From Pedobacter changchengzhani (GTDB lineage: Bacteria; Bacteroidota; Bacteroidia; Sphingobacteriales; Sphingobacteriaceae): a DNA stretch of 64,000 bases. Below, piece by piece: positions 35,189-43,995 of the stretch. The DNA is taken from NCBI RefSeq assembly GCF_004354365.1, contig NZ_SJCY01000004.1:310001-374000 (forward strand), in the 5' to 3' direction. Numbering within the stretch: position 1 is the stretch's first letter; every line of letters starts with the position of its first letter. Position numbers and translations under genes: made by a program. The notes beneath the pieces were generated by a model. It ran no database searches, had not been told where the DNA came from, and saw only the letters and a list, made by a program, of their open reading frames with translations.

Positions 35189-36711
35189 TACACCAAGCAG
35201 TTTCCAGTCATTTCTTTAGGTGCATCAATACCCATTAGTTTTAAAATTGTAGGTGCAATATCGCCCAATTTTCCATCTTTAATTGTTTTATAATCGCTAT
35301 CAATTAAAATGCACGGCACTAAATTTGTGGTGTGTGCGGTATTTGCAGAGCCATCTTTATTTACCATAAATTCTGAATTGCCATGATCGGCAAGTAAAAT
35401 AAATGAATAACCGTTTTCTAAACCTTTTTTAACTACTATTTCAGCGCATTTATCGGCCGTTTCTACTGCTTTAATCACTGCAGAGAAAACACCTGTATGA
35501 CCAACCATATCTGGATTTGCAAAGTTTAAACAAATAAAGTCTGCCCAACCAGTTTCCAATTCTTTAGTTATAGCATCAGTGATTCCTGCAGCGCTCATTT
35601 CTGGTTGCAAATCGTAAGTAGCAACTTTTGGCGAAGGGATTAAAATTCTTTTCTCATTTTCAAATTCTGCTTCTCTTCCTCCAGAAAAGAAAAAAGTAAC
35701 ATGTGGGTATTTTTCTGTTTCGGCAATGCGGATTTGATTTTTATGGTTTGTGGCTAAAACTTCACCCAAGGTTTGTATTAAATCATCTTTTGTAAAAACA
35801 ACTTTAATATTTTTGAAATTTTCATCGTAGGTAGTCATCGTTACATAGTACAATGGCAATTTCTGCATACCAAAATCTGGGTAATCTTTTTGCGTTAGCG
35901 CAGCTGTAATTTCTCTGCCTCTATCGGTGCGGTAATTAAAGCAAATTACTACATCATCTGCTTCAATTTTAGCAATTGGAATTCCATTTCCATCAGTTGC
36001 TACAATTGGTTTCAAAAACTCATCGGTTACGCCATTATCGTACGATTTTTTGATGGCATTTAGCACATCATCTGTTTTTTCGCCAACTGCATTAACCATC
36101 ACATCGTAAGCCTGTTTTACGCGCTCCCAACGGTTATCTCTATCCATTGCATAATAACGGCCAATTAAAGTGGCAATTTTGGTGTTTGTGTTTTCAATGT
36201 GTCGCTGTAAATCGCTAATAAATCCAAACCCCGAATTAGGATCGGTGTCTCTTCCATCTAAAAAACCGTGGATGAAAACACGTGCTACATTTGCTTCTTG
36301 CGCGGCATCACATAAAGCCTTTAAATGCTCGATATGTGCATGTACGCCACCGTTAGAAACTAAGCCAATAAAATGAACAGCCTTGTTATTTTTCTTTGCA
36401 TAATCGAATGCATCTGTTAGCACTGGTAAATGATGCAGTTCGTGATCTGCAATAGATTTATTTATTCGTCCTAGCTCTTGGTAAACCACTCTACCGGCGC
36501 CTAAATTCATGTGGCCTACTTCTGAGTTGCCCATTTGGCCGGCAGGTAATCCAACAGCTTCACCAGAAGCTTCTAATTTCGAGTTTGGATATTTTTCTAT
36601 CAGTGAATCGAAAAAGGGTGTGTTTGCAGCAAAGGCCGCGTCAGAATTATCATGTTTTCCATAACCCCATCCATCAAGAATAATTAGCGCAACTTTTTTA
36701 TCTTTTATCAT
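35188..36711 (-). CDS. gpmI: 2,3-bisphosphoglycerate-independent phosphoglycerate mutase
   Basis: A 507-residue Mn-dependent alkaline-phosphatase-superfamily enzyme that interconverts 3- and 2-phosphoglycerate. The catalytic Ser lies in 'GQMGNSEVGHMNLGAGR' near residue 62, and metal-binding motifs 'DGWGYG' at the N-terminus, 'LNFANPDMVGHTG' and 'LLADHGNSE' are present. The length is normal for the family. The following lipoprotein gene overlaps its stop codon by one base. Confidence 0.96.
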   Translation of the reverse strand: MIKDKKVALIILDGWGYGKHDNSDAAFAANTPFFDSLIEKYPNSKLEASGEAVGLPAGQMGNSEVGHMNLGAGRVVYQELGRINKSIADHELHHLPVLTDAFDYAKKNNKAVHFIGLVSNGGVHAHIEHLKALCDAAQEANVARVFIHGFLDGRDTDPNSGFGFISDLQRHIENTNTKIATLIGRYYAMDRDNRWERVKQAYDVMVNAVGEKTDDVLNAIKKSYDNGVTDEFLKPIVATDGNGIPIAKIEADDVVICFNYRTDRGREITAALTQKDYPDFGMQKLPLYYVTMTTYDENFKNIKVVFTKDDLIQTLGEVLATNHKNQIRIAETEKYPHVTFFFSGGREAEFENEKRILIPSPKVATYDLQPEMSAAGITDAITKELETGWADFICLNFANPDMVGHTGVFSAVIKAVETADKCAEIVVKKGLENGYSFILLADHGNSEFMVNKDGSANTAHTTNLVPCILIDSDYKTIKDGKLGDIAPTILKLMGIDAPKEMTGNCLV

Positions 36712-36884
36712 TATTTTGTATCGATATTATTTGTACTTTTTTTAAAACATTTTTATAACAAATGTTGTTTTCCTTTTTTTTAACAACACAAATATAAATT
36801 TTTAAAGCGTATTGAAATAACTATTACTTATTTTGATATGCTAATGGCATAATTTTAGCTATTGTTGGGTATATCCTATACCAA

Positions 36885-37283
36885 ATGATTCGTAGCTTAT
36901 TTATTTTTTTAGTCGCATTTATTCCAATATCTCATTTGAGTGCTCCTCAGACTGATATAGTGGACGATTTATCTACTTTTTTCAAGGCAGGAGATTCTAA
37001 AAATATAGCTAAAAACTTTTCAACAACGATTGAGTTAGTGATCGGTGATGAGGAAGATGTATATTCTAAGCTACAGGGAGAACAGATACTTAAAGATTTT
37101 TTTGCAAAGTTTCCCCCTACAAAATCAACCATTTCTCATAAAATAAATACTAATCCAAATTACCGTTTTGGCGTAATTATCCTAAATACGGCTAAGGATG
37201 TTTTTCGCGTTTCTGTAACGATGAAGAAGATTAATAATTCTTTTTTAATTACCGAGTTGAGGATAGAGCAGGTGAAAAATTAA
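36885..37283 (+). CDS. DUF4783 protein, secreted
   Basis: A 132-residue protein with an N-terminal signal peptide ('MIRSLFIFLVAFIPISHLSA'). The mature part fits DUF4783: 'DDLSTFFKAGDSKNIAKNFSTTIELVI' then 'GEQILKDFFAKFPPTKSTI' and 'FRVSVTMKKINNSFLITELRIE', an NTF2/SnoaL-like fold. The function is unknown. It stands just before nadC in the same direction, but nadC has its own promoter. Confidence 0.85.
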   Translation: MIRSLFIFLVAFIPISHLSAPQTDIVDDLSTFFKAGDSKNIAKNFSTTIELVIGDEEDVYSKLQGEQILKDFFAKFPPTKSTISHKINTNPNYRFGVIILNTAKDVFRVSVTMKKINNSFLITELRIEQVKN

Positions 37284-37310
37284 GTTTGAAAATCAAAATA
37301 TTTTTCTAAA

Positions 37311-37340
37311 TTGACATGCCTAGAATATTTCTTATTTTTG
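37311..37340 (+). promoter_or_regulatory. Promoter of nadC
   Basis: TTG (37311-37313), a 19-base spacer and TATTTTTG (37333-37340). The nadC start codon (TTG) lies 17 bases after it. Confidence 0.7.
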
Positions 37341-37357
37341 CACCTTAATTATTTGTT

Positions 37358-38200
37358 TTGGATAAAAAAATTGTACACGATTTTATAAAAAATGCCTTAT
37401 CAGAAGATGTTGGCGACGGAGACCACACCTCATTATCGACTATACCGAAAAACGCACAGGGAAAAGCCAAGTTAATTATTAAAGAAGATGGTATTTTAGC
37501 TGGTGTAGAATTGGGCGTTGAAATTTTTAAAATTTTAGATCCCAGTTTGAAAGTTGATGTGCTTTTGCAAGATGCATCAGTAGTAAAAGTTGGCGATATT
37601 GCTTTAACAGTTTCTGGAAGCACCCATTCTATCCTTTTAGCCGAACGCTTAGTGCTTAATTGCATGCAACGAATGAGCGGTATAGCCACAAAGACACACC
37701 ACATTGTGGAAATGTTGAAAGATACCAAAGCCAAACTTTTAGATACGAGAAAAACAACTCCAGGCTTACGCTATTTAGAAAAATGGGCGGTTAGGATTGG
37801 TGGCGGTGTAAATCATAGAATTGGTTTATACGATATGATTTTAATTAAAGATAATCATGTAGATTATGCCGGAGGCATTTCGAATGCGATTAATGCAGCT
37901 AAGAAATACCTTTCGGATCAAAATAAATCGCTACAAATTGAAGTAGAAGTTAGAAATCTGGATGAACTTAATCAAGTAATTTCTACAGGAAGTGTAGATC
38001 GGATTATGCTCGATAATTTTGATTTTGAAACACTTAGAAAAGCAGTTAGCCTTATTGATGGTAGATATATTACAGAAGCATCTGGTGGAATAACAGAAGA
38101 AAATGTAGTAGAATATGCTGATTGTGGCGTGGATTTTATTTCGATGGGTGCACTAACGCACTCCGTAAAAAGCTTAGATATGAGTTTAAAAGCATTTTAA
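37358..38200 (+). CDS. nadC: Nicotinate-nucleotide diphosphorylase (carboxylating)
   Basis: A 280-residue enzyme that converts quinolinate and PRPP to nicotinate mononucleotide in de novo NAD synthesis. Typical stretches are 'SEDVGDGDHTSLSTIP' at the N-terminus, 'MQRMSGIATKTHHIVE', 'DTRKTTPGLRYLEKWAVRIGGGVNHRIGLYDMILIKDNH' and 'EASGGITEENVVEYADCGVDFISMGALTHS'. The start codon is TTG; the position fits the family N-terminus and the promoter upstream. It is followed by plsY in the same direction. Confidence 0.95.
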   Translation: MDKKIVHDFIKNALSEDVGDGDHTSLSTIPKNAQGKAKLIIKEDGILAGVELGVEIFKILDPSLKVDVLLQDASVVKVGDIALTVSGSTHSILLAERLVLNCMQRMSGIATKTHHIVEMLKDTKAKLLDTRKTTPGLRYLEKWAVRIGGGVNHRIGLYDMILIKDNHVDYAGGISNAINAAKKYLSDQNKSLQIEVEVRNLDELNQVISTGSVDRIMLDNFDFETLRKAVSLIDGRYITEASGGITEENVVEYADCGVDFISMGALTHSVKSLDMSLKAF

Positions 38201-38249
38201 GTAACATGCTTGTAAAATTAAAGGCTTATTTTTTGTAATATTGTAGGCT

Positions 38250-38906
38250 ATGATTACGGTTTATTCACTCGGTGCGGTTATACTTGCATATCTTTTTGGT
38301 TCAATTCCTACGGCGGTTTGGCTAGGCCAAGCATTTTATGGCGTTGATGTTCGTGAATACGGGAGTGGCAATGCTGGCGCAACCAATACTTTTAGGGTAT
38401 TAGGAAAAAAAGCGGGTATTGCGGTAATGTCTATCGATATTGCTAAAGGTTACACCGCCACAAAGTTGGCTTACTTAATAGGCATGTCGGTTACTGGTCC
38501 CATCCATTCTGCACAATTTGTAAATTACGAGCTGGCATTGGGCGTAACTGCGGTTATGGGTCATTTGTTCCCGATTTTTGCTGGTTTTAGGGGCGGTAAA
38601 GGTGTGGCTACGCTTTTTGGGATGATTTTAGCAGTTCACTTCCAGGCAGCTATGCTTTGTGTACTTGTTTTTGTGGTTGTATTGTTAATTACTAAATACG
38701 TGTCTTTAAGCTCGATTTGTGCGGGTTTTACTTTTCCATTAAGTATAGTTTTTCTCTTTCAAGTAAGCATAAAATCAGAAGTTTTATATGGAATGGTGGT
38801 GTGCGTATTAATTTTAGTTACGCATCAAAAAAACCTCGAAAGGTTATTAAAAGGCAAAGAATCTAAAGTTTATCTGTTTAAAAGGAAAACAATTTCACCG
38901 AATTAA
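38250..38906 (+). CDS. plsY: Acyl-phosphate:glycerol-3-phosphate acyltransferase
   Basis: A 218-residue inner-membrane enzyme with about six membrane segments, acylating glycerol 3-phosphate at the start of phospholipid synthesis. The family motifs are 'YLFGSIPTAVWLGQ', 'EYGSGNAGATNTFRVLGK', 'FAGFRGGKGVAT' and 'THQKNLERLLKGKE'. It follows nadC after 49 bases and may share its transcript. Confidence 0.95.
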   Translation: MITVYSLGAVILAYLFGSIPTAVWLGQAFYGVDVREYGSGNAGATNTFRVLGKKAGIAVMSIDIAKGYTATKLAYLIGMSVTGPIHSAQFVNYELALGVTAVMGHLFPIFAGFRGGKGVATLFGMILAVHFQAAMLCVLVFVVVLLITKYVSLSSICAGFTFPLSIVFLFQVSIKSEVLYGMVVCVLILVTHQKNLERLLKGKESKVYLFKRKTISPN

Positions 38907-38963
38907 ACTTTATTAATTGTGAAAATCTTTTATGATCTCATTTTTTTACTAAATTAAATTGAT

Positions 38964-39770
38964 ATGAAAAAAATATTAGCGTTAGCATTTGTTAGTTCAT
39001 TATTGCTATTCAACTCTTGTTCAACTGTGCCTTTAACAGGTAGAAGTAGATTAAACTTAGTGAGTAACGATCAAGTTTTGCCGATGGCTTTCCAAGCATA
39101 TAGCGAGTTTTTGACTGAGAATAAATCGACAGTATTGCCTGCTTCTAATGCACAGGCATTAAGAGTTAAAACCGTTGGTAGCAAATTAATTACTGCCGTA
39201 AAGCAATATATGAATGCGAACAATTATGGCGATTTGATAAAAGATTACAAGTGGGAAGTTAACGTGGTACAAAATAAAGAACAAAACGCTTGGTGTATGC
39301 CGGGTGGAAAAATTGTTGTTTACACCGGTATTTTAGCAGTTACGAAAGATGATGCTGGTTTGGCTACCGTAATGGGCCATGAGATTGCACACGCCATTGC
39401 TGGGCACTCTGCAGAACAAATGTCGCAAGAAATGTTGTCTCAAGGTATAGGCGCGGTTGGTGGAGTTGCTTTATCAAAAAACCCACAAGCGCAAGGCATT
39501 TTTAATACACTATATGGTGTAGGTGCTCCGGTTGCTATGTTGAAATATTCTCGCGATAAAGAATTAGAAGCCGATAGATTGGGTTTGATTTTTATGGCGA
39601 TGGCTGGCTACAATCCACAAAGTGCTGTTAATTTTTGGCAGAGAATGTCAGCATCCTCTCAAGGCAATCAAAAACCGCCTGAGTTTTTAAGCACGCACCC
39701 AAGCGATGCATCACGTATTGCCCAAATTCAAAGGTATTTACCAGAAGCACAACAGTTTTACAAAAAATAA
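38964..39770 (+). CDS. M48-family metallopeptidase, lipoprotein
   Basis: A 268-residue zinc protease of the M48 family (YggG/LoiP type). A lipoprotein signal peptide precedes C19. The zinc-binding motif HEIAH is at 139-143 ('VMGHEIAHAIAGHS') and the third ligand region is 'KELEADRLGLIFMA' near 200. The C-terminal 'LSTHPSDASRIAQIQRYLPEA' is typical. It probably acts in envelope protein quality control. It is followed by a repeat-rich region of about 200 bases. Confidence 0.92.
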   Translation: MKKILALAFVSSLLLFNSCSTVPLTGRSRLNLVSNDQVLPMAFQAYSEFLTENKSTVLPASNAQALRVKTVGSKLITAVKQYMNANNYGDLIKDYKWEVNVVQNKEQNAWCMPGGKIVVYTGILAVTKDDAGLATVMGHEIAHAIAGHSAEQMSQEMLSQGIGAVGGVALSKNPQAQGIFNTLYGVGAPVAMLKYSRDKELEADRLGLIFMAMAGYNPQSAVNFWQRMSASSQGNQKPPEFLSTHPSDASRIAQIQRYLPEAQQFYKK

Positions 39771-39783
39771 TTTTTTTAGTTAT

Positions 39784-39873
39784 GAGTGTTGAGATATGAG
39801 TGATGAGTCCTGTTAAAGGCATCATTTTTACTGAGTGTTGAGATATGAGGCATGAGTGATGCTAAAGGCATCA
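39784..39873. repeat. 49-base tandem duplication with heptad words
   Basis: GAGTGTTGAGATATGAG occurs at 39784-39800 and 39833-39849, and TAAAGGCATCA at 39814-39824 and 39863-39873. Read on the minus strand the first part is a CTCANNN heptad array, the opposite orientation to the array at 39917. Confidence 0.65.
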
Positions 39874-39916
39874 CTTTTTTTTGATAATCAAAACAAAATT
39901 TTTAGTGGTTCGTTTT

Positions 39917-39965
39917 CTCATAACTCATAACTCATAACTCATAACTCATAACTCATAACTCATAA
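39917..39965. repeat. Heptad array, seven copies of CTCATAA
   Basis: Seven perfect tandem copies of CTCATAA, ending 19 bases before the pabB stop codon. Copy number may vary between strains. Confidence 0.85.
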
Positions 39966-39983
39966 CTATCCCAAACTCATAAC

Positions 39984-41303
39984 TCAAATTTCACTTTCCA
40001 ATACGCTCAAAATTGCGCTTGCCTTAAGCAAACACTCCTCATATTCTTTCTCAGCATCGCTATGGTAGGTAATTGCGCCACCAACCTGAAAAGATAGATA
40101 GTTATTTTGCTTATTATAAAGAATACTTCTAATCACTACGTTAAAATCGAAATCTCCATTGGGATTAATGCAACCGAATGAACCAGAGTAAATACCACGT
40201 TTTGTCACTTCAAATTCTTCAATCAGTTCCATGGCTTTTATTTTGGGCGCACCTGTCATAGATCCCATTGGGAACGTATTCTTAATTGCATCAATGAAAT
40301 GAATCTCGGGATTTAGGTCGCAACTTATGGTTGATATCAATTGATGGACTTGTGGAAATGAGTAAACTCCAAACAGCTCATCAACTTTTACAGACCCTTT
40401 TAAAGCCGATTTTGTTAAATCGTGGCGAACCAGGTCAACGATCATCACATTCTCCGTTTGCTCTTTAAGATCATTTTTTAATGCATATTTTATTTTATGA
40501 TCTTGTATAGGGTCAATATTTCGTCGTGCAGTTCCTTTTATGGGTTGAGAAATTAATTTATTTCCACGCTTACATAAAAACCGCTCCGGCGTAGCCGATA
40601 AAATATATTGATCGTTCAACTTAAAATAGCCACCAAAAGGAGTAGGGGAAAGCATGTTTAAAGCCTCGAAAGTTTCAATAGGATTTATAAATGCATTCTC
40701 GGCAAAAAACTCTTGACAAAAATTTATTTCGTAAATATCGCCACGGATGATGTGTTTTTTTAAATGCTCAACTTTATCTAAATATTGATCTTTTGTTAAT
40801 CGAGGTTTTATATCCAAGCCACTTTTCGCTTTTCGTTTGTCGTTTTTTCCGATCTTGCTGGCAGGCAGTACTGCTCCATTCTTAGCAGGAAGAAAGGCTC
40901 GATCGATGTCGTTTATTTCATCTAACACATCTTTATCTCCAACCAGCACCTCTATTTTCCCGTCTTTAACGGCAATTAAATATGCTGGAATAAAAAAATA
41001 CAAATCTGGAAAATTCAATTTATCCAAGTTATCGGAATGAAGATCTTCAATTTCATTTTTAAGATCGTAGCTAAAAAAACCGAATAACCATTGCTTATTT
41101 TCTTTTTGAAAAGTTTTTAGTTTCTCGAAAGCGTCACCATAATTTGATTTCAGTTCAGCGTTAACGCCAGTTGCAACAATAAAATCGTAAGCCGAATATT
41201 GATCTTTGTAGTGATTGGAATCTAAAAAGCAACAAACATCGAACTGATTAGCCCAATGCAATAATTTTTGTTTAAAAATGGAAGGTTGATCTGAGTTTTT
41301 CAA
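39984..41303 (-). CDS. pabB: Aminodeoxychorismate synthase component I
   Basis: A 439-residue chorismate-binding enzyme that makes 4-amino-4-deoxychorismate for folate synthesis with a glutamine amidotransferase partner (PabA, not adjacent). The motif 'PIKGTARR' holds the Lys typical of PabB (anthranilate synthase has PIAGT). 'GDIYEINFCQEFFAE', 'SATPERFL', 'NVMIVDLVRHDLTKS' and 'FPMGSMTGAPKIKAMELIEEFE' are present. The N-terminal domain is less conserved than usual. A full promoter lies just upstream. Confidence 0.9.
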   Translation of the reverse strand: MKNSDQPSIFKQKLLHWANQFDVCCFLDSNHYKDQYSAYDFIVATGVNAELKSNYGDAFEKLKTFQKENKQWLFGFFSYDLKNEIEDLHSDNLDKLNFPDLYFFIPAYLIAVKDGKIEVLVGDKDVLDEINDIDRAFLPAKNGAVLPASKIGKNDKRKAKSGLDIKPRLTKDQYLDKVEHLKKHIIRGDIYEINFCQEFFAENAFINPIETFEALNMLSPTPFGGYFKLNDQYILSATPERFLCKRGNKLISQPIKGTARRNIDPIQDHKIKYALKNDLKEQTENVMIVDLVRHDLTKSALKGSVKVDELFGVYSFPQVHQLISTISCDLNPEIHFIDAIKNTFPMGSMTGAPKIKAMELIEEFEVTKRGIYSGSFGCINPNGDFDFNVVIRSILYNKQNNYLSFQVGGAITYHSDAEKEYEECLLKASAILSVLESEI

Positions 41304-41309
41304 TTATAG

Positions 41310-41338
41310 CAAAGTTAATCAAACTCAGTGTAATCCAA
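41310..41338 (-). promoter_or_regulatory. Promoter of pabB
   Basis: On the minus strand TTG (41338-41336), an 18-base spacer and TAACTTTG (41317-41310). Only six bases separate it from the ATG. Confidence 0.65.
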
Positions 41339-41460
41339 GACTAGAAAATTTCGATTTTAGGCCAGTAATTAAATAAAAAAATCCGTAAAATGTCCTAAAG
41401 CATTTGCCGAATACGGTAAGGATAAGGCTTTTTTTAAACAAACTTTAGGCGCTAGGATTT

Positions 41461-42282
41461 TTAGAAAATATTACTATTTCTTATTAGTTCTTTTACCTGA
41501 TTTTTAAAATCAGCTACATTTAATTGTAGATATTTATTCCCTTTAACTAAAATGGTTATTCCAAATTTTTTAGTTACTTTAAGATTACCGTCATTTCCAT
41601 CAATTCCATCAGCACCATTTTCGCCATTTTTTCCACCGATACCGCCCTGTCCGCCAGCACCACCTTTCCCTCCAGTTCCACCTGAACCACCATTTCCTCC
41701 ATTGCCACCTTGCCCTCCAATACCCGCAGTGCCACCTTTGCCACCAAGACCGCCTTTACCACCAAGACCGCCTTTACCACCGTTCTCCCCAGAAATCCCA
41801 TCTTTTCCATCTGCACCATTAATACCATCTTGCCCATTACCTGCAGTTTTATGATGAAGGCTAATTGTATCAGGCTGAAAATTTTTGCAGATAAAAACAG
41901 TTTTATCATTTCGCTTAATGTTTTCGTTCAAAGAATTAAATGTATTCTTTAACTTCAAAATTTTAGTTGCATTATTCGAGAATACTTTAATGGCCGATTT
42001 CGAATGTAATTTGGCATTTTCATTCGAAATAATTGAATCACAAATAATAATTACTGCATATTTATTTCCTTTTGGGTTAACGATTTCAATATCATCATTT
42101 ACGACTAAAATTTTCGTTCTAATGATTGAAAAGGTTTGTCTCTCATGTCCACTTTGCCCCCAAATTGTTTTTTCTACCTCGTATTTGTTATTTAAGATTG
42201 AAGAAACCAACTCATTCTTGGTTGTCTGGCCTTGGGCGTGAAAATTTAAGAGTATAAATAAGAAAACGATAATTTTTTGCAT
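41461..42282 (-). CDS. Secreted collagen-like (Gly-X-Y repeat) protein
   Basis: A 273-residue protein. The signal peptide ('[15 protein letters not shown]') leads to a beta-rich domain of about 120 residues, then a run of about 28 Gly-X-Y triplets (residues about 148-235, such as GKG, GLG, GGQ, GNG) and a 35-residue C-terminal tail. The tract would form a short collagen-type triple helix or a glycine-rich beta structure; many triplets have Gly also at the second or third position and none has Pro, so a glycine-rich coil is as likely. Its role may be a surface or matrix protein. The repeat makes copy-number variation likely. Confidence 0.85.
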   Translation of the reverse strand: MQKIIVFLFILLNFHAQGQTTKNELVSSILNNKYEVEKTIWGQSGHERQTFSIIRTKILVVNDDIEIVNPKGNKYAVIIICDSIISNENAKLHSKSAIKVFSNNATKILKLKNTFNSLNENIKRNDKTVFICKNFQPDTISLHHKTAGNGQDGINGADGKDGISGENGGKGGLGGKGGLGGKGGTAGIGGQGGNGGNGGSGGTGGKGGAGGQGGIGGKNGENGADGIDGNDGNLKVTKKFGITILVKGNKYLQLNVADFKNQVKELIRNSNIF

Positions 42283-42784
42283 TTAATTTGGAGTTTATTT
42301 TTGAAATTTTGCTTATGAACGAAAAGTACAATTGATAATTCTGCTCTTACTAAACTTATAATAATAAAAAAAGTAGTTATAATTTTTATTTAATATTGAT
42401 ATTGAGTTAGTTGCTATTTTGTTTGTTGATTTAAGCCACAAATTATCATTAATGTAACCTATGACATTTTCGATCGCAATAATTGAGCCGTTCTTGTTAT
42501 CGTGTAATTGAAAATCAACTTTAGTTTAGAAATATTTTAATATTTAGGTTGAGGCTTTGGTTCGTAATTTAAACAAATGCTTCAATTGATTTTTGAATCC
42601 AGTAGGTTTATGCTGATCAAGTAGAGAAAAATTTTAATAATTAAGCAACAAATCAAATTAATTTTGTTTCTCATTTAGAAATTCTTTGCGAAGAATAGCA
42701 TTTTTTTTGCTTAACAAGCATTTATTCATGTGTTTAATCTTGTTTGATTTTCGGTATTTCTAGTTAGAAGTCAGATGAGTTATT
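42283..42784. other. AT-rich intergenic region without recognisable features
   Basis: About 500 bases between the collagen-like gene and the group II intron fragment. No credible open reading frame, RNA or promoter pair was seen. The left edge of the intron fragment near 42785 is where the recognisable part of the element begins. Confidence 0.6.
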
Positions 42785-43066
42785 TTAGCAAGTGGATTAC
42801 GCTATTGTATCTGGACGGACTGGAAGAAACCCGAACGTAAACGGAAAAACCTGATACGTTTAGGAGTGGATGCCGACCACGCCTATGCATGGAGTAGAAC
42901 CAGAAAGGGAGGTTGGCGCATAGCGCAGAGCCCAATTTTGACAACTACGATAACAATCAAACGGTTAAAGCAGAAAAGCTACATTCCAATGCTAGAGATT
43001 TACACAAAACTCAACCCATCAGTTTACGAACCGCCGTATACGAGACCCGTACGTACGGTGGTGTGA
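42785..43066 (+). pseudogene. Group II intron maturase, C-terminal fragment
   Basis: An open frame without a start codon of its own; the frame is closed by TGA at 42776-42778 and ends at 43066. The translation contains 'LRYCIWTDWKKPERKRKNLI', 'HAYAWSRTRKGGW', 'IAQSPIL' and 'EPPYTRPVRTVV', the C-terminal thumb/maturase X-domain end of group II intron reverse transcriptases. The reverse transcriptase core and everything upstream are missing, so it cannot be active. GC content is visibly higher than in the flanks, a sign of transfer. Confidence 0.9.
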
Positions 43067-43109
43067 GAGGCGCACTCTGTCAGGTTTCTGGCAGAGCCGT
43101 CTACTCGAT
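42785..43109 (+). mobile_element. 3' end of a group II intron (truncated)
   Basis: After the maturase fragment come domain V (about 43029-43063) and domain VI (about 43071-43097), then the typical end CTACTCGAT at 43101-43109. Domain V folds with stem ACCGCCGTA/TACGGTGGT, a bulge and an upper stem TACG/CGTA. The catalytic triad position reads CGC (43032-43034) with a G-T wobble at 43033, as in group IIC introns. Domains I-III are missing. The 3' junction lies directly in a TTAGCGGTAG repeat shared with the neighbouring cassette boundary. Confidence 0.85.
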
Positions 43110-43118
43110 TAGCGGTAG
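43109..43118. repeat. Cassette boundary repeat interrupted by the intron
   Basis: TTAGCGGTAG is identical to 43968-43977, the end of the inverted-repeat element behind the DUF1877 gene. The intron end overlaps its first T. It lies four bases from the stop codon of the 223-residue gene. Confidence 0.7.
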
Positions 43119-43121
43119 TTT

Positions 43122-43793
43122 TTATTTGTAAATTATTAATCGGCTTTTGTCAAATTTACAATAATGTCCATTTTTCCATATTTCAAAGTAACTTTTCAGA
43201 AAGTCCTGTTCAGGTTTATCTACAAAACTTGGATATTGTAAATAGTATGATAAATAATAATCACAATTTATTGAATAATACGCTTCACTTAATACACTAT
43301 TTAACTTTTCCTCGTTTTCGTTTTCTATTCCCCAATCTGAAATAGCATCATATATATACGAATTTAGATAATCGTCTTCTAATTCGATTTCTTTTTCAAC
43401 GACATTTATTTCATTTACATTATTTAGTAATTCTTCCAATTCATTATCGTCAATGAATTTTGCGAATAATTTTAAATTTTCGATATGCTGATGTCCTAAT
43501 TCTTCTAATAATGCAATATTTTCACTAGCATTTGGGCAAAAATAGCCTGGTGAAACACCTTCTTCAAATTGTTTTAAAGTCTTTTCTTTCGTAACTTCAT
43601 AAACATCTAAAATTCTTTTTAATAATTGTTCGCTATTTTCTAAAGGCTGAAATACTTTTTCAACATTTTTACCCTCGGGCATAAAACATTGAAAATACGC
43701 ATAAAAAAGTTCAGAAAAATCTTCTTCTCCGATTTCAATATCTAAATCTTCTACTAAACTTGCTAAATATTCTGAATATTTCTTTTTGTCCAT
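43122..43793 (-). CDS. Hypothetical acidic protein, cassette module gene 1
   Basis: A 223-residue soluble, acidic protein without signal peptide or membrane segment. It is rich in Glu, Asp and Tyr ('IEIGEEDFSELFYAYFQCFMPEG', 'DYYLSYYLQYPSFV') and probably mainly helical. No family is recognised. It sits in a module bounded by GTTAGCG/CGCTAA repeats: its start is preceded by the element at 43836-43976 and its stop is followed within four bases by the repeat that the group II intron abuts. Such isolated single-gene modules often carry accessory functions such as immunity proteins, but nothing here proves that. Confidence 0.7.
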   Translation of the reverse strand: MDKKKYSEYLASLVEDLDIEIGEEDFSELFYAYFQCFMPEGKNVEKVFQPLENSEQLLKRILDVYEVTKEKTLKQFEEGVSPGYFCPNASENIALLEELGHQHIENLKLFAKFIDDNELEELLNNVNEINVVEKEIELEDDYLNSYIYDAISDWGIENENEEKLNSVLSEAYYSINCDYYLSYYLQYPSFVDKPEQDFLKSYFEIWKNGHYCKFDKSRLIIYK

Positions 43794-43835
43794 TTGTTAT
43801 CTTAATTATTTCATTTTAAGTTCGTTCCGTAAAAT

Positions 43836-43976
43836 TACCGCTAACGTTTTGAAAATTTGTTCAGAAATGGTATTGCTTGCAGAACCAATGTCGCACCGCA
43901 CTGAACTAAATAATTAACGAAAAACCTGAGTTGAACCACCGTCAGCCATTTTTGAACAAATTTGCTGTTAGCGGTA
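43836..43976. repeat. 141-base inverted-repeat element between two cassette-like genes (attC-like)
   Basis: Outer arms TACCGCTAAC (43836-43845) and GTTAGCGGTA (43967-43976) pair perfectly over 10 bp. After a 7-against-3-base bulge, AAATTTGTTCA (43853-43863) pairs with 43953-43963 over 11 bp, and AAATGG with CCATTT extends the stem. The 75-base centre is variable. This layout (two boxes, unpaired spacer, long loop) is like an integron attC site, but the core sequence does not fit the RYYYAAC/GTTRRRY consensus. Confidence 0.75.
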
Positions 43977-43995
43977 GGTGTTGTTTGTCAGCTAC

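Noticed and set aside
39917-39965. Tandem repeats that could be taken for a CRISPR array
   Set aside because: The unit is seven bases with no spacers and there are no cas genes.
41552-41854. A 100-residue proline-rich open frame on the plus strand
   Set aside because: It is the antisense reading of the Gly-X-Y repeat; the glycine codons read as proline on the other strand. The real gene has a signal peptide and lies on the minus strand.
41574-41909. A 111-residue frame on the minus strand rich in Val, Met and Lys
   Set aside because: It is a frame-shifted reading of the collagen-like repeat without signal peptide or start context.
42913-43131. A 72-residue frame crossing the group II intron domains V and VI
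   Set aside because: It overlaps the maturase fragment in another frame and runs through RNA-structural parts of the intron.
43836-43976. A canonical integron attC site
   Set aside because: The architecture is similar, but the core CGCTAAC/GTTAGCG does not fit RYYYAAC/GTTRRRY and no integron integrase is in the window. It is reported only as attC-like.
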